The notes under the pieces: model-generated
Database searches by the model: none
What the model saw: only the letters and a program-made list of their open reading frames with translations
What the model was told of the DNA's origin: nothing
In this document: in pieces, positions 1 through 8,198 of the stretch
Numbering within the stretch: the first letter of the stretch is position 1
Layout of the letters: the number at the start of each line of letters is the position of its first letter
Position numbers and translations under genes: made by a program
NCBI RefSeq assembly: GCF_017316125.1
Contig: NZ_JAFLWA010000045.1
Coordinates: 1-38,280, forward strand
From: Enterococcus sp. DIV0660C
Lineage (GTDB): Bacteria; Bacillota; Bacilli; Lactobacillales; Enterococcaceae
DNA: 38,280 nucleotides
Direction of reading: 5' to 3'

Positions 1-15
1 GAGTAGGAATTCTTT

Positions 16-1647
16 TTATTTCACAAGCAATGCAATCGCTTGGTACGGTTTTAGCGTCAATTCTTTACTTATCACTGTATCAGAATAGTTATCAATCAGT
101 CTTTCGCCTTCAACAAATTTTTCTGGAAGATCAATTTTAGTTGTCTTTTCATAAAAATTAGTTAAAACAAGTAATTTTTCATCTCCATAAGATCGTAAGA
201 AAGCATAAACTTGTGGATGTTCTGGTGCATAGGCTTGATAATCACCTTCAGAAATCACCAGATGTGTTTTGCGTAGCTGAATTAAGCGCTGATAATAGGC
301 AAAAATTGATTGTTCTTGCTCATTTTTTGCTGCCTCGACGTTGATTTCAGGATAACTGGCGCCCACTTTCAGCCATGGTGTTCCTTCAGTAAAACCAGCA
401 TGTTTTTCGTTGGTCCACTGCATCGGTGTTCGTGAATTATCACGAGATTTAGCTTGGATTCTATGAAAGGCTTCTTGCTCTGATAGACCTTTTTCTACTA
501 ACATTTGATAAGCATTTTTACTTTCAATATCAACATAATCATCCATAGATGTAAACGCCGGATCAATCATCCCGATTTCTTCCCCCATATAAATATAGGG
601 TGTTCCCCGATTCAGATGGATCAACGTCGCTAACATTTCTGCCCCTTGTTTTCGATAATTTTCTACTGAAACAAACCGGTTCAAAGCTCGTGGTTGATCG
701 TGGTTATTTAAAAACCAAGCATTCCAACCATTCCCCTTACTCATTTCTTCTCCCCACGTATGGAACAAACGTTTTAATTCTTCAAAATCAAAAGCTGGAG
801 TTGTCCACTTATCTCCATTTTCATAATCAACTTTCAAATGATGAAAGTTAAAAGTCATTGTCAACTCATGACGGTTAGGTTCAGTGTATAAAATACAATT
901 TTCAACGGTAGTTGCACTCATTTCGCCAACTGTGATAATCTCTGGATCTCGTCCAAAAGTTTCTTGATTCAACCATTTTAAATAATCATGAGTGATTGGC
1001 TTATCCGTATACTCAGGTTTCCCATCATTCACTGGATTGTCTTTCAACACTTCATCTTTTCCAATAACATTGATGACATCAAACCGAAATCCTTTCACGC
1101 CCTTTTCCATCCAGAAACGAACGACTTTAAACAACTCTTCGCGAACTACCGGATTACGCCAATTCAAATCTGCTTGAGTAATATCATATAGATGTAAATA
1201 ATATTTTCCTGTTTCTCCAAAGGGTGCCCATGCGTTTCCACCAAATTTTGAAACCCAATCAGTTGGTTCATCACGAATATAGAAAAAATCTTGATAGTAT
1301 TTATCACCCGCTAGTGCTTTTTGAAACCATTCATGCTCAATCGAAACATGATTCAAGACCATATCAAGCATAAACTCGATTTGATACTCTTTCCCTTCTT
1401 TGATTAATGCTTCAAATTCATCCATCGTCCCAAACAATGGATCAATCGCTAAATAATCTGAAATGTCATAGCCATTATCTTTTTGTGGACTGGGATAAAC
1501 TGGATTTAACCAAACCATATCAATACCTAACTCATGTAAATAAGGTAGTTTCTCTCGAATACCATTCAAGTCGCCAATTCCATCATGATTCGTATCGTTA
1601 AATGATTTTGGATAAATTTGATAAATGACTTTTTCTTTAAATGACAT
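16..1647 (-). CDS. treC: trehalose-6-phosphate hydrolase (GH13)
   Basis: Cytoplasmic alpha-amylase-family enzyme that would split trehalose-6-phosphate delivered by a PTS into glucose and glucose-6-phosphate. The 543-residue length is normal for TreC. Visible GH13 features: N-terminal YQIYPKSFNDTNHDGIGDL, nucleophile Asp190 in GFRFDV, acid/base Glu242 in TVGEM, and NHDQPR with the third acidic residue Asp317. The FGGNAW block and FHHLKVDYENG segment resemble Bacillus TreA more than oligo-1,6-glucosidases. The ATG at 1647 follows a perfect GGAGG (1655-1659). A TreR-like operator in the promoter supports the assignment. No treP or treR lies in the window; they could be just left of base 1. Substrate is inferred; oligo-1,6-glucosidase is the alternative. 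Confidence 0.85.
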   Translation of the reverse strand: MSFKEKVIYQIYPKSFNDTNHDGIGDLNGIREKLPYLHELGIDMVWLNPVYPSPQKDNGYDISDYLAIDPLFGTMDEFEALIKEGKEYQIEFMLDMVLNHVSIEHEWFQKALAGDKYYQDFFYIRDEPTDWVSKFGGNAWAPFGETGKYYLHLYDITQADLNWRNPVVREELFKVVRFWMEKGVKGFRFDVINVIGKDEVLKDNPVNDGKPEYTDKPITHDYLKWLNQETFGRDPEIITVGEMSATTVENCILYTEPNRHELTMTFNFHHLKVDYENGDKWTTPAFDFEELKRLFHTWGEEMSKGNGWNAWFLNNHDQPRALNRFVSVENYRKQGAEMLATLIHLNRGTPYIYMGEEIGMIDPAFTSMDDYVDIESKNAYQMLVEKGLSEQEAFHRIQAKSRDNSRTPMQWTNEKHAGFTEGTPWLKVGASYPEINVEAAKNEQEQSIFAYYQRLIQLRKTHLVISEGDYQAYAPEHPQVYAFLRSYGDEKLLVLTNFYEKTTKIDLPEKFVEGERLIDNYSDTVISKELTLKPYQAIALLVK

Positions 1648-1679
1648 ATACTCGCCTCCATTAAATTAGTCGCCTTCGA

Positions 1680-1733
1680 ACTTATATATACAAGTTACTC
1701 AAAATTATTATAACTGAAAAGGAAGCGTTTGTA
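1680..1733 (-). promoter_or_regulatory. treC promoter with TreR-like operator and candidate cre
   Basis: Read on the minus strand: -35 TTTACA, 17-bp spacer, -10 TATAAT (plus 1707-1712). Just downstream of the expected start lies ACTTATATATACAAGT (1680-1695), a near palindrome one base from the Bacillus TreR core TTGTATATACAA. Between -35 and -10 sits AAGGAAGCGTTTGTA (1719-1733), a cre-like site with two mismatches at the ends. This suggests trehalose induction plus catabolite repression. The sites are seen; regulator binding is inferred. Confidence 0.6.
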
Positions 1734-1897
1734 AAACTTACTCGACTACTCTCAATCAGATAACCTATTCTTTTTAGGTACCCTAATTTTCTTTTTTGAA
1801 AATCATTCTTAGTTTCTCTTTATCAAATGATTTCGTTTACTTCTTTAACGTTTCATGGGAAAATAACCACAAGATTTAGTTAGGAGTATAAAAAGTT

Positions 1898-2911
1898 ATG
1901 GTGAAAAAAAAAGTAACGATTAAAGATGTCGCACAGCGATCCGGTGTCTCGATTGCCACTGTTTCGCAAATTCTAAATGGTAACCAAGATAAATTTAGTT
2001 CAAAGACAGTCGAAAAAGTCCTAGCTGCCAAAAATGAACTTGGTTATCAAGCCGATTATTTTGCGCGTCAGATGATTACGAAAGAGACAAAAACGATTGG
2101 TGTACTTGTTCCTGATATTACGAATCCTTTTTTCAATCTGCTCATGCGAGGGATCGAAGAAATTTTATATCAACAGCATTTCGTGACCATTCTTTGCAAT
2201 GCTGACTCTAATCAGCAAAAAGAAGTCCAGTACCTTTCAGAACTAACTCGTCGTGGTGTAGATGGTTTTATCATTGCTTCTTCTGTCATTTCTACTCAGG
2301 CAATCAAGCAGGACTTACAACAACAGGGTCGCCCATTTATCGTCTTAGATCAAAAAAAAGCAGAAGAGTTTAGTGACTCCGTGCGTACGGATGATTTTCG
2401 TGGAGGCTACTTAGCTGGCACGCACCTGTTCTCTTTAGGGCATCGACAAGTTGCCCTCGTTTACCCAGAAAATCCACCAGCAAATATCCAAGAACGTATC
2501 GAAGGGTTTAAATCAGCAGCTGATGCTTATCAAATTGACTATGGTCAACTGCTTCTCATTCCAACAGCTTTTTCAAAACAAGGTGGCTACCAAGCAACTC
2601 ACCAAATCGTTGGTTCTAAAACAACTGCTATTTTTGCATTGAACGATGAATTAGCATTTGGCTTGTACCGTGGACTAGAGGAATTAGGTAAAAAAATACC
2701 TGAGGACTATAGTATTATTGGTTACGATAATGTAGATATGTCTGAGTATGTAAAGCCTAAACTTACAACGATTGCACAACCAATCTTCGAACTGGGTCAA
2801 GAAGCAGCGAAACTTTTACTAGAACGTATCCAGCATCCTGAAAAAAAACCGGAAGAAAAACTGCTTCCAGTTCATTTAGAAAAAAGATTTTCAACAGCAC
2901 CCTTGAAATAG
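1898..2911 (+). CDS. rbsR: LacI-family ribose operon repressor
   Basis: DNA-binding repressor of 337 residues, the usual LacI-family length. Residues 6-25 form the helix-turn-helix (VTIKDVAQRSGVSIATVSQI), the hinge helix follows, and residues 60-330 form the periplasmic-binding-like effector domain beginning TIGVLVPDITNPFF. Start chosen at the ATG after TTAGGAG. It sits directly upstream of rbsK-rbsD, which argues for ribose control. The stop codon lies inside a hairpin (about 2896-2925) and the next promoter starts within its last codons, so the downstream genes can be transcribed separately. A TTAACGTTTCA half-site near 1843 could mediate autoregulation, but this is weak. Confidence 0.88.
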   Translation: MVKKKVTIKDVAQRSGVSIATVSQILNGNQDKFSSKTVEKVLAAKNELGYQADYFARQMITKETKTIGVLVPDITNPFFNLLMRGIEEILYQQHFVTILCNADSNQQKEVQYLSELTRRGVDGFIIASSVISTQAIKQDLQQQGRPFIVLDQKKAEEFSDSVRTDDFRGGYLAGTHLFSLGHRQVALVYPENPPANIQERIEGFKSAADAYQIDYGQLLLIPTAFSKQGGYQATHQIVGSKTTAIFALNDELAFGLYRGLEELGKKIPEDYSIIGYDNVDMSEYVKPKLTTIAQPIFELGQEAAKLLLERIQHPEKKPEEKLLPVHLEKRFSTAPLK

Positions 2912-2971
2912 CTTTCAAGGTGTGCTATATTTTAGCCAAGTTATTAAAACGTTTTAATAAAACGTTTTAAT
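2903..2971 (+). promoter_or_regulatory. rbsK promoter with two tandem RbsR-type operators
   Basis: -35 TTGAAA (2903-2908), 17-bp spacer, extended -10 TGCTATATT (-10 hexamer 2926-2931). Immediately after the expected start are two palindromes: ATTAAAACGTTTTAAT (2943-2958) and TAAAACGTTTTA (2958-2969). Their CG centres are 13 bp apart. AAAACGTTTT is a typical LacI/RbsR-type core with a central CG. The -35 is inside the end of rbsR. Binding by the adjacent RbsR is inferred. Confidence 0.75.
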
Positions 2972-3020
2972 CTTTTTTCCTGCAAGGAAAAATGTCATCA
3001 ACTTTTTGGAGGTTTGAAAA

Positions 3021-3932
3021 ATGAACACGGTTACAGTTATTGGTAGTATCAATATGGATACAACTTTACGTTTACAAAAAATGCCTAAACCGGGCGAAAC
3101 TATGCACACAAGCGACATCTTCCATTCAGGCGGAGGAAAAGGTGCTAATCAGGCTGTTGCTGCAAAACGTTCTGGTGCAAACACGGCTTTTATCGGCGCA
3201 GTTGGCGCTGACAGCGAAGGCACTACTTTACTTGAGTTATTGGCAAAGGAACAGATCGACATCTCAGGTATTTCCACAATCCCTGACACCGCAACTGGTC
3301 AAGCAATGATCATGGTTGATGATGCGGGCGAAAATAGTATTTTGATCCATGCTGGTGCAAATAATGCCTTTCATGAAGCAGAAGTTCAGCAACAAAAAGC
3401 GTTGATTGAAAACAGTGACTTCCTGATTGCACAATTTGAAAGTAGTTTAGATGCGACATTGGCTGCATTTAAATTTGCTAAAAAAGCTGGAAAAAAAACA
3501 ATCTTAAATCCTGCACCCGCTCTTGAAACAATTCCAGCGGAACTACTGGCACAAACCGATGTCATTATTCCAAATGAAACTGAAACAGAAATTATTACTG
3601 GGATTGAAGTGACAGATGAAGCAAGTTTATTGCAAGCTGCAACTGCTTTTCATCAGCTTGGAATTGAGACAGTGATTATTACTTTAGGAAGTAAAGGTGC
3701 CTTCTATCATACTGCGACTGAACATGGTATCGTGCCTGCTTTCAAAGTAAAAGCAGTTGATACTACCGCTGCAGGAGATACGTTCATTGGTGCTTTAAGT
3801 AGCCAATTGAATCCAGATTTCAACAATTTACCAGAAGCCATTCGGTATGGTAACCTTGCTTCTTCTGTTGCTGTCCAAAGTTATGGTGCTCAACCATCAA
3901 TCCCTTATCGTACAGACTTAACATTTGAATAA
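3021..3932 (+). CDS. rbsK: ribokinase
   Basis: PfkB-family sugar kinase of 303 residues that phosphorylates D-ribose to ribose-5-phosphate with ATP in the cytoplasm. It shows the N-terminal GSINMD start, the substrate-site GGKGANQA (about residues 38-45) and the C-terminal signature DTTAAGDTF with catalytic base Asp253. The ATG is preceded by TGGAGG at good spacing. It is the first gene of rbsK-rbsD-EIIBC, 38 bp before rbsD. If the downstream PTS phosphorylated its sugar during import, this kinase would be redundant, so its presence bears on what that permease carries. Confidence 0.93.
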   Translation: MNTVTVIGSINMDTTLRLQKMPKPGETMHTSDIFHSGGGKGANQAVAAKRSGANTAFIGAVGADSEGTTLLELLAKEQIDISGISTIPDTATGQAMIMVDDAGENSILIHAGANNAFHEAEVQQQKALIENSDFLIAQFESSLDATLAAFKFAKKAGKKTILNPAPALETIPAELLAQTDVIIPNETETEIITGIEVTDEASLLQAATAFHQLGIETVIITLGSKGAFYHTATEHGIVPAFKVKAVDTTAAGDTFIGALSSQLNPDFNNLPEAIRYGNLASSVAVQSYGAQPSIPYRTDLTFE

Positions 3933-3970
3933 CAGACCACAAACAATGAATGAAAAGGATGGATCTTGAT

Positions 3971-4366
3971 ATGAAAAAAAGTAAAGTTATTAATTCAGAT
4001 ATTTCTAGAGTTATTTCACAAATGGGACACTTTGACAAATTAAGTATTGGTGATGCTGGCATGCCTGTACCATTTGGAACTGAAAAAATCGATCTTGCTG
4101 TCACAAACGGCGTACCCAGCTTTATGACTGTCTTAGAAAACGTCCTAGAAGAACTAGAAGTTCAATCAATTGAACTAGCAGAAGAAATAAAGACATTGAA
4201 TCCTGATGTACTAGAGCAAATCAAACAATTGATGCCTGAAACGCCTATCGTGTTTATACCTCATGAGGAAATGAAACAAGACCTAACTCATTGCCATGCT
4301 TTTATCCGTACTGGTGAAATGACACCTTATGCAAATATTATTTTGGTGAGCGGAGTGGTTTTCTAA
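3971..4366 (+). CDS. rbsD: D-ribose pyranase
   Basis: Small mutarotase that interconverts beta-pyranose and beta-furanose ribose so that ribokinase can act. The ATG at 3971 ([16 protein letters not shown]) follows AAGGATGG and gives 131 residues, the standard RbsD length. An upstream in-frame ATG at 3950 lacks a ribosome site. Family landmarks are [16 protein letters not shown] near the N terminus, with the conserved His and Asp, and the C-terminal [16 protein letters not shown]. Its stop overlaps the ATG of the PTS gene (TAATG), so the two are translationally coupled. Confidence 0.93.
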   Translation: MKKSKVINSDISRVISQMGHFDKLSIGDAGMPVPFGTEKIDLAVTNGVPSFMTVLENVLEELEVQSIELAEEIKTLNPDVLEQIKQLMPETPIVFIPHEEMKQDLTHCHAFIRTGEMTPYANIILVSGVVF

Positions 4367-5739
4367 TGGAAAAAATCATTCAGCCAGAACAACTTTTATT
4401 GTCGGAACAAGTTCAACTTTTGCTTATTCAGTTAGGCGGGAAAAATAATATTGAATCTATCACACCTTGTGCCACTCGATTACGCATTCAACTAAAAAAA
4501 CAACCAGCAACGGAATCAAAAGAAATTATTCAACAAATTCCCAATGTAAAATATTTCATTCTTTTAGAGAAATATGCAGAACTCATTATGGAACAAGGAT
4601 TAAATGAAACATATGAAGCCTTAAGTCAACAACTGTATCAAACTGCAACCAAAGAAAAACTGAACCCCATCGAAAAATTATTTGGCTTGATTTCTGAGAT
4701 CTTTACACCAATCATCCCACTTTTTGCCGGTTCAGGGATTTTAAAAGGATTAGTTGTATTAGCAACGACGCTTGGTTGGTTAAATGAAACTAGCGGAACT
4801 TACCATATCTTAGCTGCTGCTTCCAACGCTGTCTTTTATTTCTTACCTATTTTTCTAGCCTTTTCTGCAGCCAAGACTTTTAAAGTCAATGGCTATATTG
4901 CTGGTGTCATTGCAGCTGCTTTAATCGAGCCAAATTTAACCAGTCTTTTGACCAACGGAGGGAAAGCTTCGACTGATTTTCTAGGTATCCCCGTGGTACT
5001 AATGCAATATACTTCCACGGTGATGCCAGCTATTTTAGGAATTTTCTTTTACTCTTTTGTTGAAAAATTTCTAAAAAAATATATTCGCGAAAGTATGCAA
5101 TTAGTTTTTGTTCCCTTGCTTTCATTAGTGATTACAGTGCCATTGACGTTGATGGTATTTGGCCCTGCAGGTGTGTACTTGGGTGAAGGATTAGCCGCTG
5201 TTATCACTTGGATGATGGATATCAATGGACCAATTAGTGGTGCAATCATTGCTGGTGGATGGAATATCTTAGTGATTTTCGGTATTCAGTGGGCTGTCAA
5301 TCCAGTCATGATTAGCAACATTTCAAGTTTTGGCTTTGACCGCATCGTTCCATTAACTGGGGCAGCAAACTTTGGGATGGCTGGAGCAGCTTTAGGTGTG
5401 TTTCTAAAAAGTAAACAGTCAAGAACACGCTCGATATCTGGCTCGGCATTTGCTTCCATTTTATTAGCTGGCGTCACTGAACCAACTGTTTATGGCATTG
5501 CCATTCCTTTGAAAAAACCTTTTATAGCTGCTTGTATCGGTGCTGCAGCTGGTGGCGCGGTCATGGGATTTGCAAAAGTAAAAGCAATTGCCTTTGTTTT
5601 TGGCAGCTTGACCACTCTTCCTGCATTCATTTCAAGTACTTTTTGGTGGTACGTCATCGGTCTTGCGGTCAGCTTAGTAGTTGCAATGATCACCACTTTA
5701 GTTAGCGGGTTTGATGAAACTTTGATGCCTCAAGAATAA
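4366..5739 (+). CDS. PTS EIIBC permease in the ribose operon
   Basis: Sugar PTS permease of 457 residues in the glucose/sucrose/beta-glucoside family. EIIB (about 1-90) carries the phosphorylatable Cys35 in TPCATRLRI. EIIC (about 105-455) has around ten hydrophobic segments and the conserved AGVTEPTVYG loop. There is no EIIA domain, so it must borrow one, for example from a glucose-type EIIA such as that of MalT. It is coupled to rbsD and followed by a terminator, so it belongs to the ribose operon, taking the place usually held by RbsU or RbsABC. The family is clear. Ribose as substrate is inferred only from neighbours; it may carry another sugar or a riboside. Confidence 0.85.
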   Translation: MEKIIQPEQLLLSEQVQLLLIQLGGKNNIESITPCATRLRIQLKKQPATESKEIIQQIPNVKYFILLEKYAELIMEQGLNETYEALSQQLYQTATKEKLNPIEKLFGLISEIFTPIIPLFAGSGILKGLVVLATTLGWLNETSGTYHILAAASNAVFYFLPIFLAFSAAKTFKVNGYIAGVIAAALIEPNLTSLLTNGGKASTDFLGIPVVLMQYTSTVMPAILGIFFYSFVEKFLKKYIRESMQLVFVPLLSLVITVPLTLMVFGPAGVYLGEGLAAVITWMMDINGPISGAIIAGGWNILVIFGIQWAVNPVMISNISSFGFDRIVPLTGAANFGMAGAALGVFLKSKQSRTRSISGSAFASILLAGVTEPTVYGIAIPLKKPFIAACIGAAAGGAVMGFAKVKAIAFVFGSLTTLPAFISSTFWWYVIGLAVSLVVAMITTLVSGFDETLMPQE

Positions 5740-5746
5740 CTTTCTC

Positions 5747-5785
5747 CTCCAAACAATGAGTTTTCTCACTGTTTGGAGTTTTTTT
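5747..5785 (+). terminator. terminator of the rbs operon
   Basis: Arms CTCCAAACAATGAG (5747-5760) and CTCACTGTTTGGAG (5765-5778) pair with one mismatch and are followed by a long T run. Confidence 0.9.
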
Positions 5786-5819
5786 TATTTTTTACGTCCC
5801 TTTATTTCACTATTTTTTT

Positions 5820-5848
5820 TTGTCGAAATGTTCATCTTCTGGTACAAT
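5820..5848 (+). promoter_or_regulatory. promoter of the peptidoglycan hydrolase gene
   Basis: TTGTCG (5820-5825), 17-bp spacer, extended -10 TGGTACAAT with TACAAT at 5843-5848. It predicts an untranslated leader of about 215 nt before the hydrolase start. No known riboswitch was recognised in that leader. Confidence 0.6.
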
Positions 5849-5854
5849 TGGATA

Positions 5855-6069
5855 GAGTATGCGTATCTTATTTTGAACCACACCTTTTCCCCAACAAAGT
5901 AAGAACGATACCCAAAAATTTAAGCCAGACAACTTTTACTCGTAACTATGCCAGCTACTCTGTCAGAAAAGTTGATTCTTTCATTGAAAATGGAGAGTCA
6001 CTTTACCAGTTAGAGAGTATTTTATGAACTACTTGGATATGAGCAAAAAAAAAAAACAAAAAGGATTAG
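5855..6069 (+). other. long leader with nested short frames and an A12 tract
   Basis: This stretch lies between the predicted transcription start and the hydrolase gene. One frame stays open through TGA at 6025-6027 (ending SLYQLESIL). Its stop overlaps an ATG at 6024 that opens a 20-codon frame through 6086, over the hydrolase start. Neither has a convincing ribosome site. Twelve consecutive A residues lie at 6045-6056, just before the hydrolase ribosome site. It could be a leader or a relic of a lost gene; no function is assigned. Confidence 0.3.
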
Positions 6070-8139
6070 ATGACTATGAAGAATAACAAGGCAATTCGCC
6101 TATTAGCAGCTACGTGGCTCATTGCTCCGACTGTCTTATCTACTCAATCCGTTTTTGCAACAGAAGAACAGCCAGTTGCAACGACCGAAAGTTCAGTCGT
6201 AGCCTCGGAACAACCTGAGACTAGCACGTCAAACGCGACAACTTCTACTGGTTCTTCCTCTCAGTCAGAGAGCGAAACACCAGCAGAAGCTACTTACACA
6301 GCAACAATTAATCCCGCATTGATTGGTAAGATCACTATTACAACAATGGATGGGCAAACTTTATCAATTAATGAAAGTGGTGTCTTAACTGGGTTAACAG
6401 AAGGGACACAACTGAACTACAAGATTACACCAAGTGCTGGAGAACAACTTGCATCTGTTCAAATCGATGGTGTTCAAACAGTTGATTACACAAATCAAAC
6501 ATTTGTTGTTGGTAGGGCCAACTTAGTAATCGATGCAACCTTTGAAGCTATTCCTGAGTCTTCAACAGAAGAGCCAACAGAACCTTCGACTGATCCAAGT
6601 GAAGGCACAGGTAATACTTCAGACAGCTCAACAGCTCCGACAGAAGAAAGTACCACTCCTGATTCAAGTACTACAGAAAGCAGTAGTACAACAGACTCTT
6701 CTGGTAAAGGGAATACATCGAATTCCAGCAATAATAAACCATCAAAGCCTGCTGGATCAACGAATAGTTCACAAAAGGGTTCTAAACCAAACACTGGAAA
6801 CAACTCTTCAACAAACGTAACACAACCAAAGACAGAAAGTCCTTCTGCTTCAACTTCTGACTTTGTTACAAAAACACCAACAAATGCCGTTTTACCAGCG
6901 AATACTACAAGTGTTCAACAGGCAATCGTCAAAGAAGCATACAAATATCTTGGAAGTCCTTATGTTTGGGGAGCAAAAGGCGCTTCAACTTTTGATTGTT
7001 CTGGACTAGCTTATTATGTGTACATGCAAGCCACTGGTCATTATATTGGTGGCTGGACAGGTGAACAACAATACGCTGGTACTCAAATTCCAGTTAGCCA
7101 AGCACAACCGGGTGATTTGTTATTCTGGGGACCATCTTCTGGTGTGACACATCATGTAGCTATCTACATTGGTAATGGACAATACATTCATGCCCCTCAA
7201 CCAGGTGATCACGTTCGTATCACTTCTATTGCTGATTACACGCCTGACTTTGCTGTTCGGGTGAACTTAGCTGGTTTGCCAGTAGCATCTGGTTCATTAG
7301 CTAATTCTATTGGTTCCTCTGCTTTAGATAATCTAGGTGATTTTTCTTTTTCTAAAAATCAATCAACCGATGATTTTTTAAAGGAAATTGCTGATTTTGC
7401 TCAAGAGATTGGACAAAAAGAAGGAATCTACGCTTCAGTAATGATGGCACAGGCTATTCTGGAAAGTGGTTCAGGAAATAGCTTATTAGCTAGCGAGCCA
7501 AATTATAATCTTTTTGGAATCAAAGGTGATTTTAAAGGTTCAAGTGTTTCTTTTAACACACTTGAACAAGACGAAAATGGCCAAAGCTATCAAATCAAAG
7601 CTCAGTTCCGCAAATACCCTTCTTACAAAGAAAGCTTGGAAGATTACGCTGATTTAATCAAAAATGGTTTATCTGGAAATAAAGATTTCTATAAACCAAT
7701 TTGGAAATCTGAAGCTAAATCTTACCAGGATGCTACAAAATATCTTGAAGGTCGCTATGCAACAGACAAACAATATTCGAAAAAATTAAATGCGATCATC
7801 AAAGCGTACGATTTAACAAAATATGATGAAGCTAAAGAAGAACCGATTAAAACACAAACAAAATCAACTAAACAACTTCTGATTGTACCAACTATTTGGA
7901 AAAAGAATCATTTAACGTTTAGTGACGTATTAGATTTACCTATCGTCAAATCTAATATCAATTCACCAGCTTTCCTTTCTGAATTGAAAGTCGCAAATGT
8001 TTGGGAATTATGGTATCACTTTACTGTGAATCAGATTCCAGAAACACGAACACTAACAGCTCAATCAAATGAATTACCAATGGTTAGTTTCTTAAGTTTA
8101 AACAAATCATTTTGGTTAGACTTTCCACTTTTTAAATAA
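6070..8139 (+). CDS. secreted NlpC/P60 and glucosaminidase peptidoglycan hydrolase
   Basis: Bifunctional cell-wall hydrolase. Residues 1-30 form a signal peptide ending near SVFA. About 75-155 is a small beta-rich repeat-like module, followed by a Ser/Thr/Pro-rich linker (about 155-280). The NlpC/P60 endopeptidase domain (about 286-395) has Cys310 in FDCSG, His362 in HHVAIYIG and His374. A GH73/FlgJ-like glucosaminidase (about 430-585) has catalytic Glu465 in AILESGSG and YNLFGIKG. The last 95 or so residues match no domain I recognise and are not LysM or GW repeats. Two starts are possible: ATG 6070 and ATG 6076 (MKNNK). AAGGATT lies 4-10 bases upstream, so 6076 is equally likely. Monocistronic. 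Confidence 0.88.
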   Translation: MTMKNNKAIRLLAATWLIAPTVLSTQSVFATEEQPVATTESSVVASEQPETSTSNATTSTGSSSQSESETPAEATYTATINPALIGKITITTMDGQTLSINESGVLTGLTEGTQLNYKITPSAGEQLASVQIDGVQTVDYTNQTFVVGRANLVIDATFEAIPESSTEEPTEPSTDPSEGTGNTSDSSTAPTEESTTPDSSTTESSSTTDSSGKGNTSNSSNNKPSKPAGSTNSSQKGSKPNTGNNSSTNVTQPKTESPSASTSDFVTKTPTNAVLPANTTSVQQAIVKEAYKYLGSPYVWGAKGASTFDCSGLAYYVYMQATGHYIGGWTGEQQYAGTQIPVSQAQPGDLLFWGPSSGVTHHVAIYIGNGQYIHAPQPGDHVRITSIADYTPDFAVRVNLAGLPVASGSLANSIGSSALDNLGDFSFSKNQSTDDFLKEIADFAQEIGQKEGIYASVMMAQAILESGSGNSLLASEPNYNLFGIKGDFKGSSVSFNTLEQDENGQSYQIKAQFRKYPSYKESLEDYADLIKNGLSGNKDFYKPIWKSEAKSYQDATKYLEGRYATDKQYSKKLNAIIKAYDLTKYDEAKEEPIKTQTKSTKQLLIVPTIWKKNHLTFSDVLDLPIVKSNINSPAFLSELKVANVWELWYHFTVNQIPETRTLTAQSNELPMVSFLSLNKSFWLDFPLFK

Positions 8140-8145
8140 AGTAAA

Positions 8146-8181
8146 AGAGCTTCAGACAAGACTTGTCTGAAGCTCTTTTTT
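8146..8181. terminator. bidirectional terminator between hydrolase and galK
   Basis: Perfect 15-bp arms, AGAGCTTCAGACAAG (8146-8160) and CTTGTCTGAAGCTCT (8162-8176), are flanked by T runs on both strands. The converging genes end at 8139 and 8199. Confidence 0.92.
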
Positions 8182-8198
8182 ATGTCTTCTTTCACTTA

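Noticed and set aside
5773-6027. 84-codon ORF before the hydrolase
   Set aside because: As a gene it would start inside the rbs terminator and upstream of the promoter; only its 3' part is kept as a leader observation.
6495-6803. 102-codon antisense ORF inside the hydrolase
   Set aside because: Created by the repetitive Ser/Thr linker codons; no family features.
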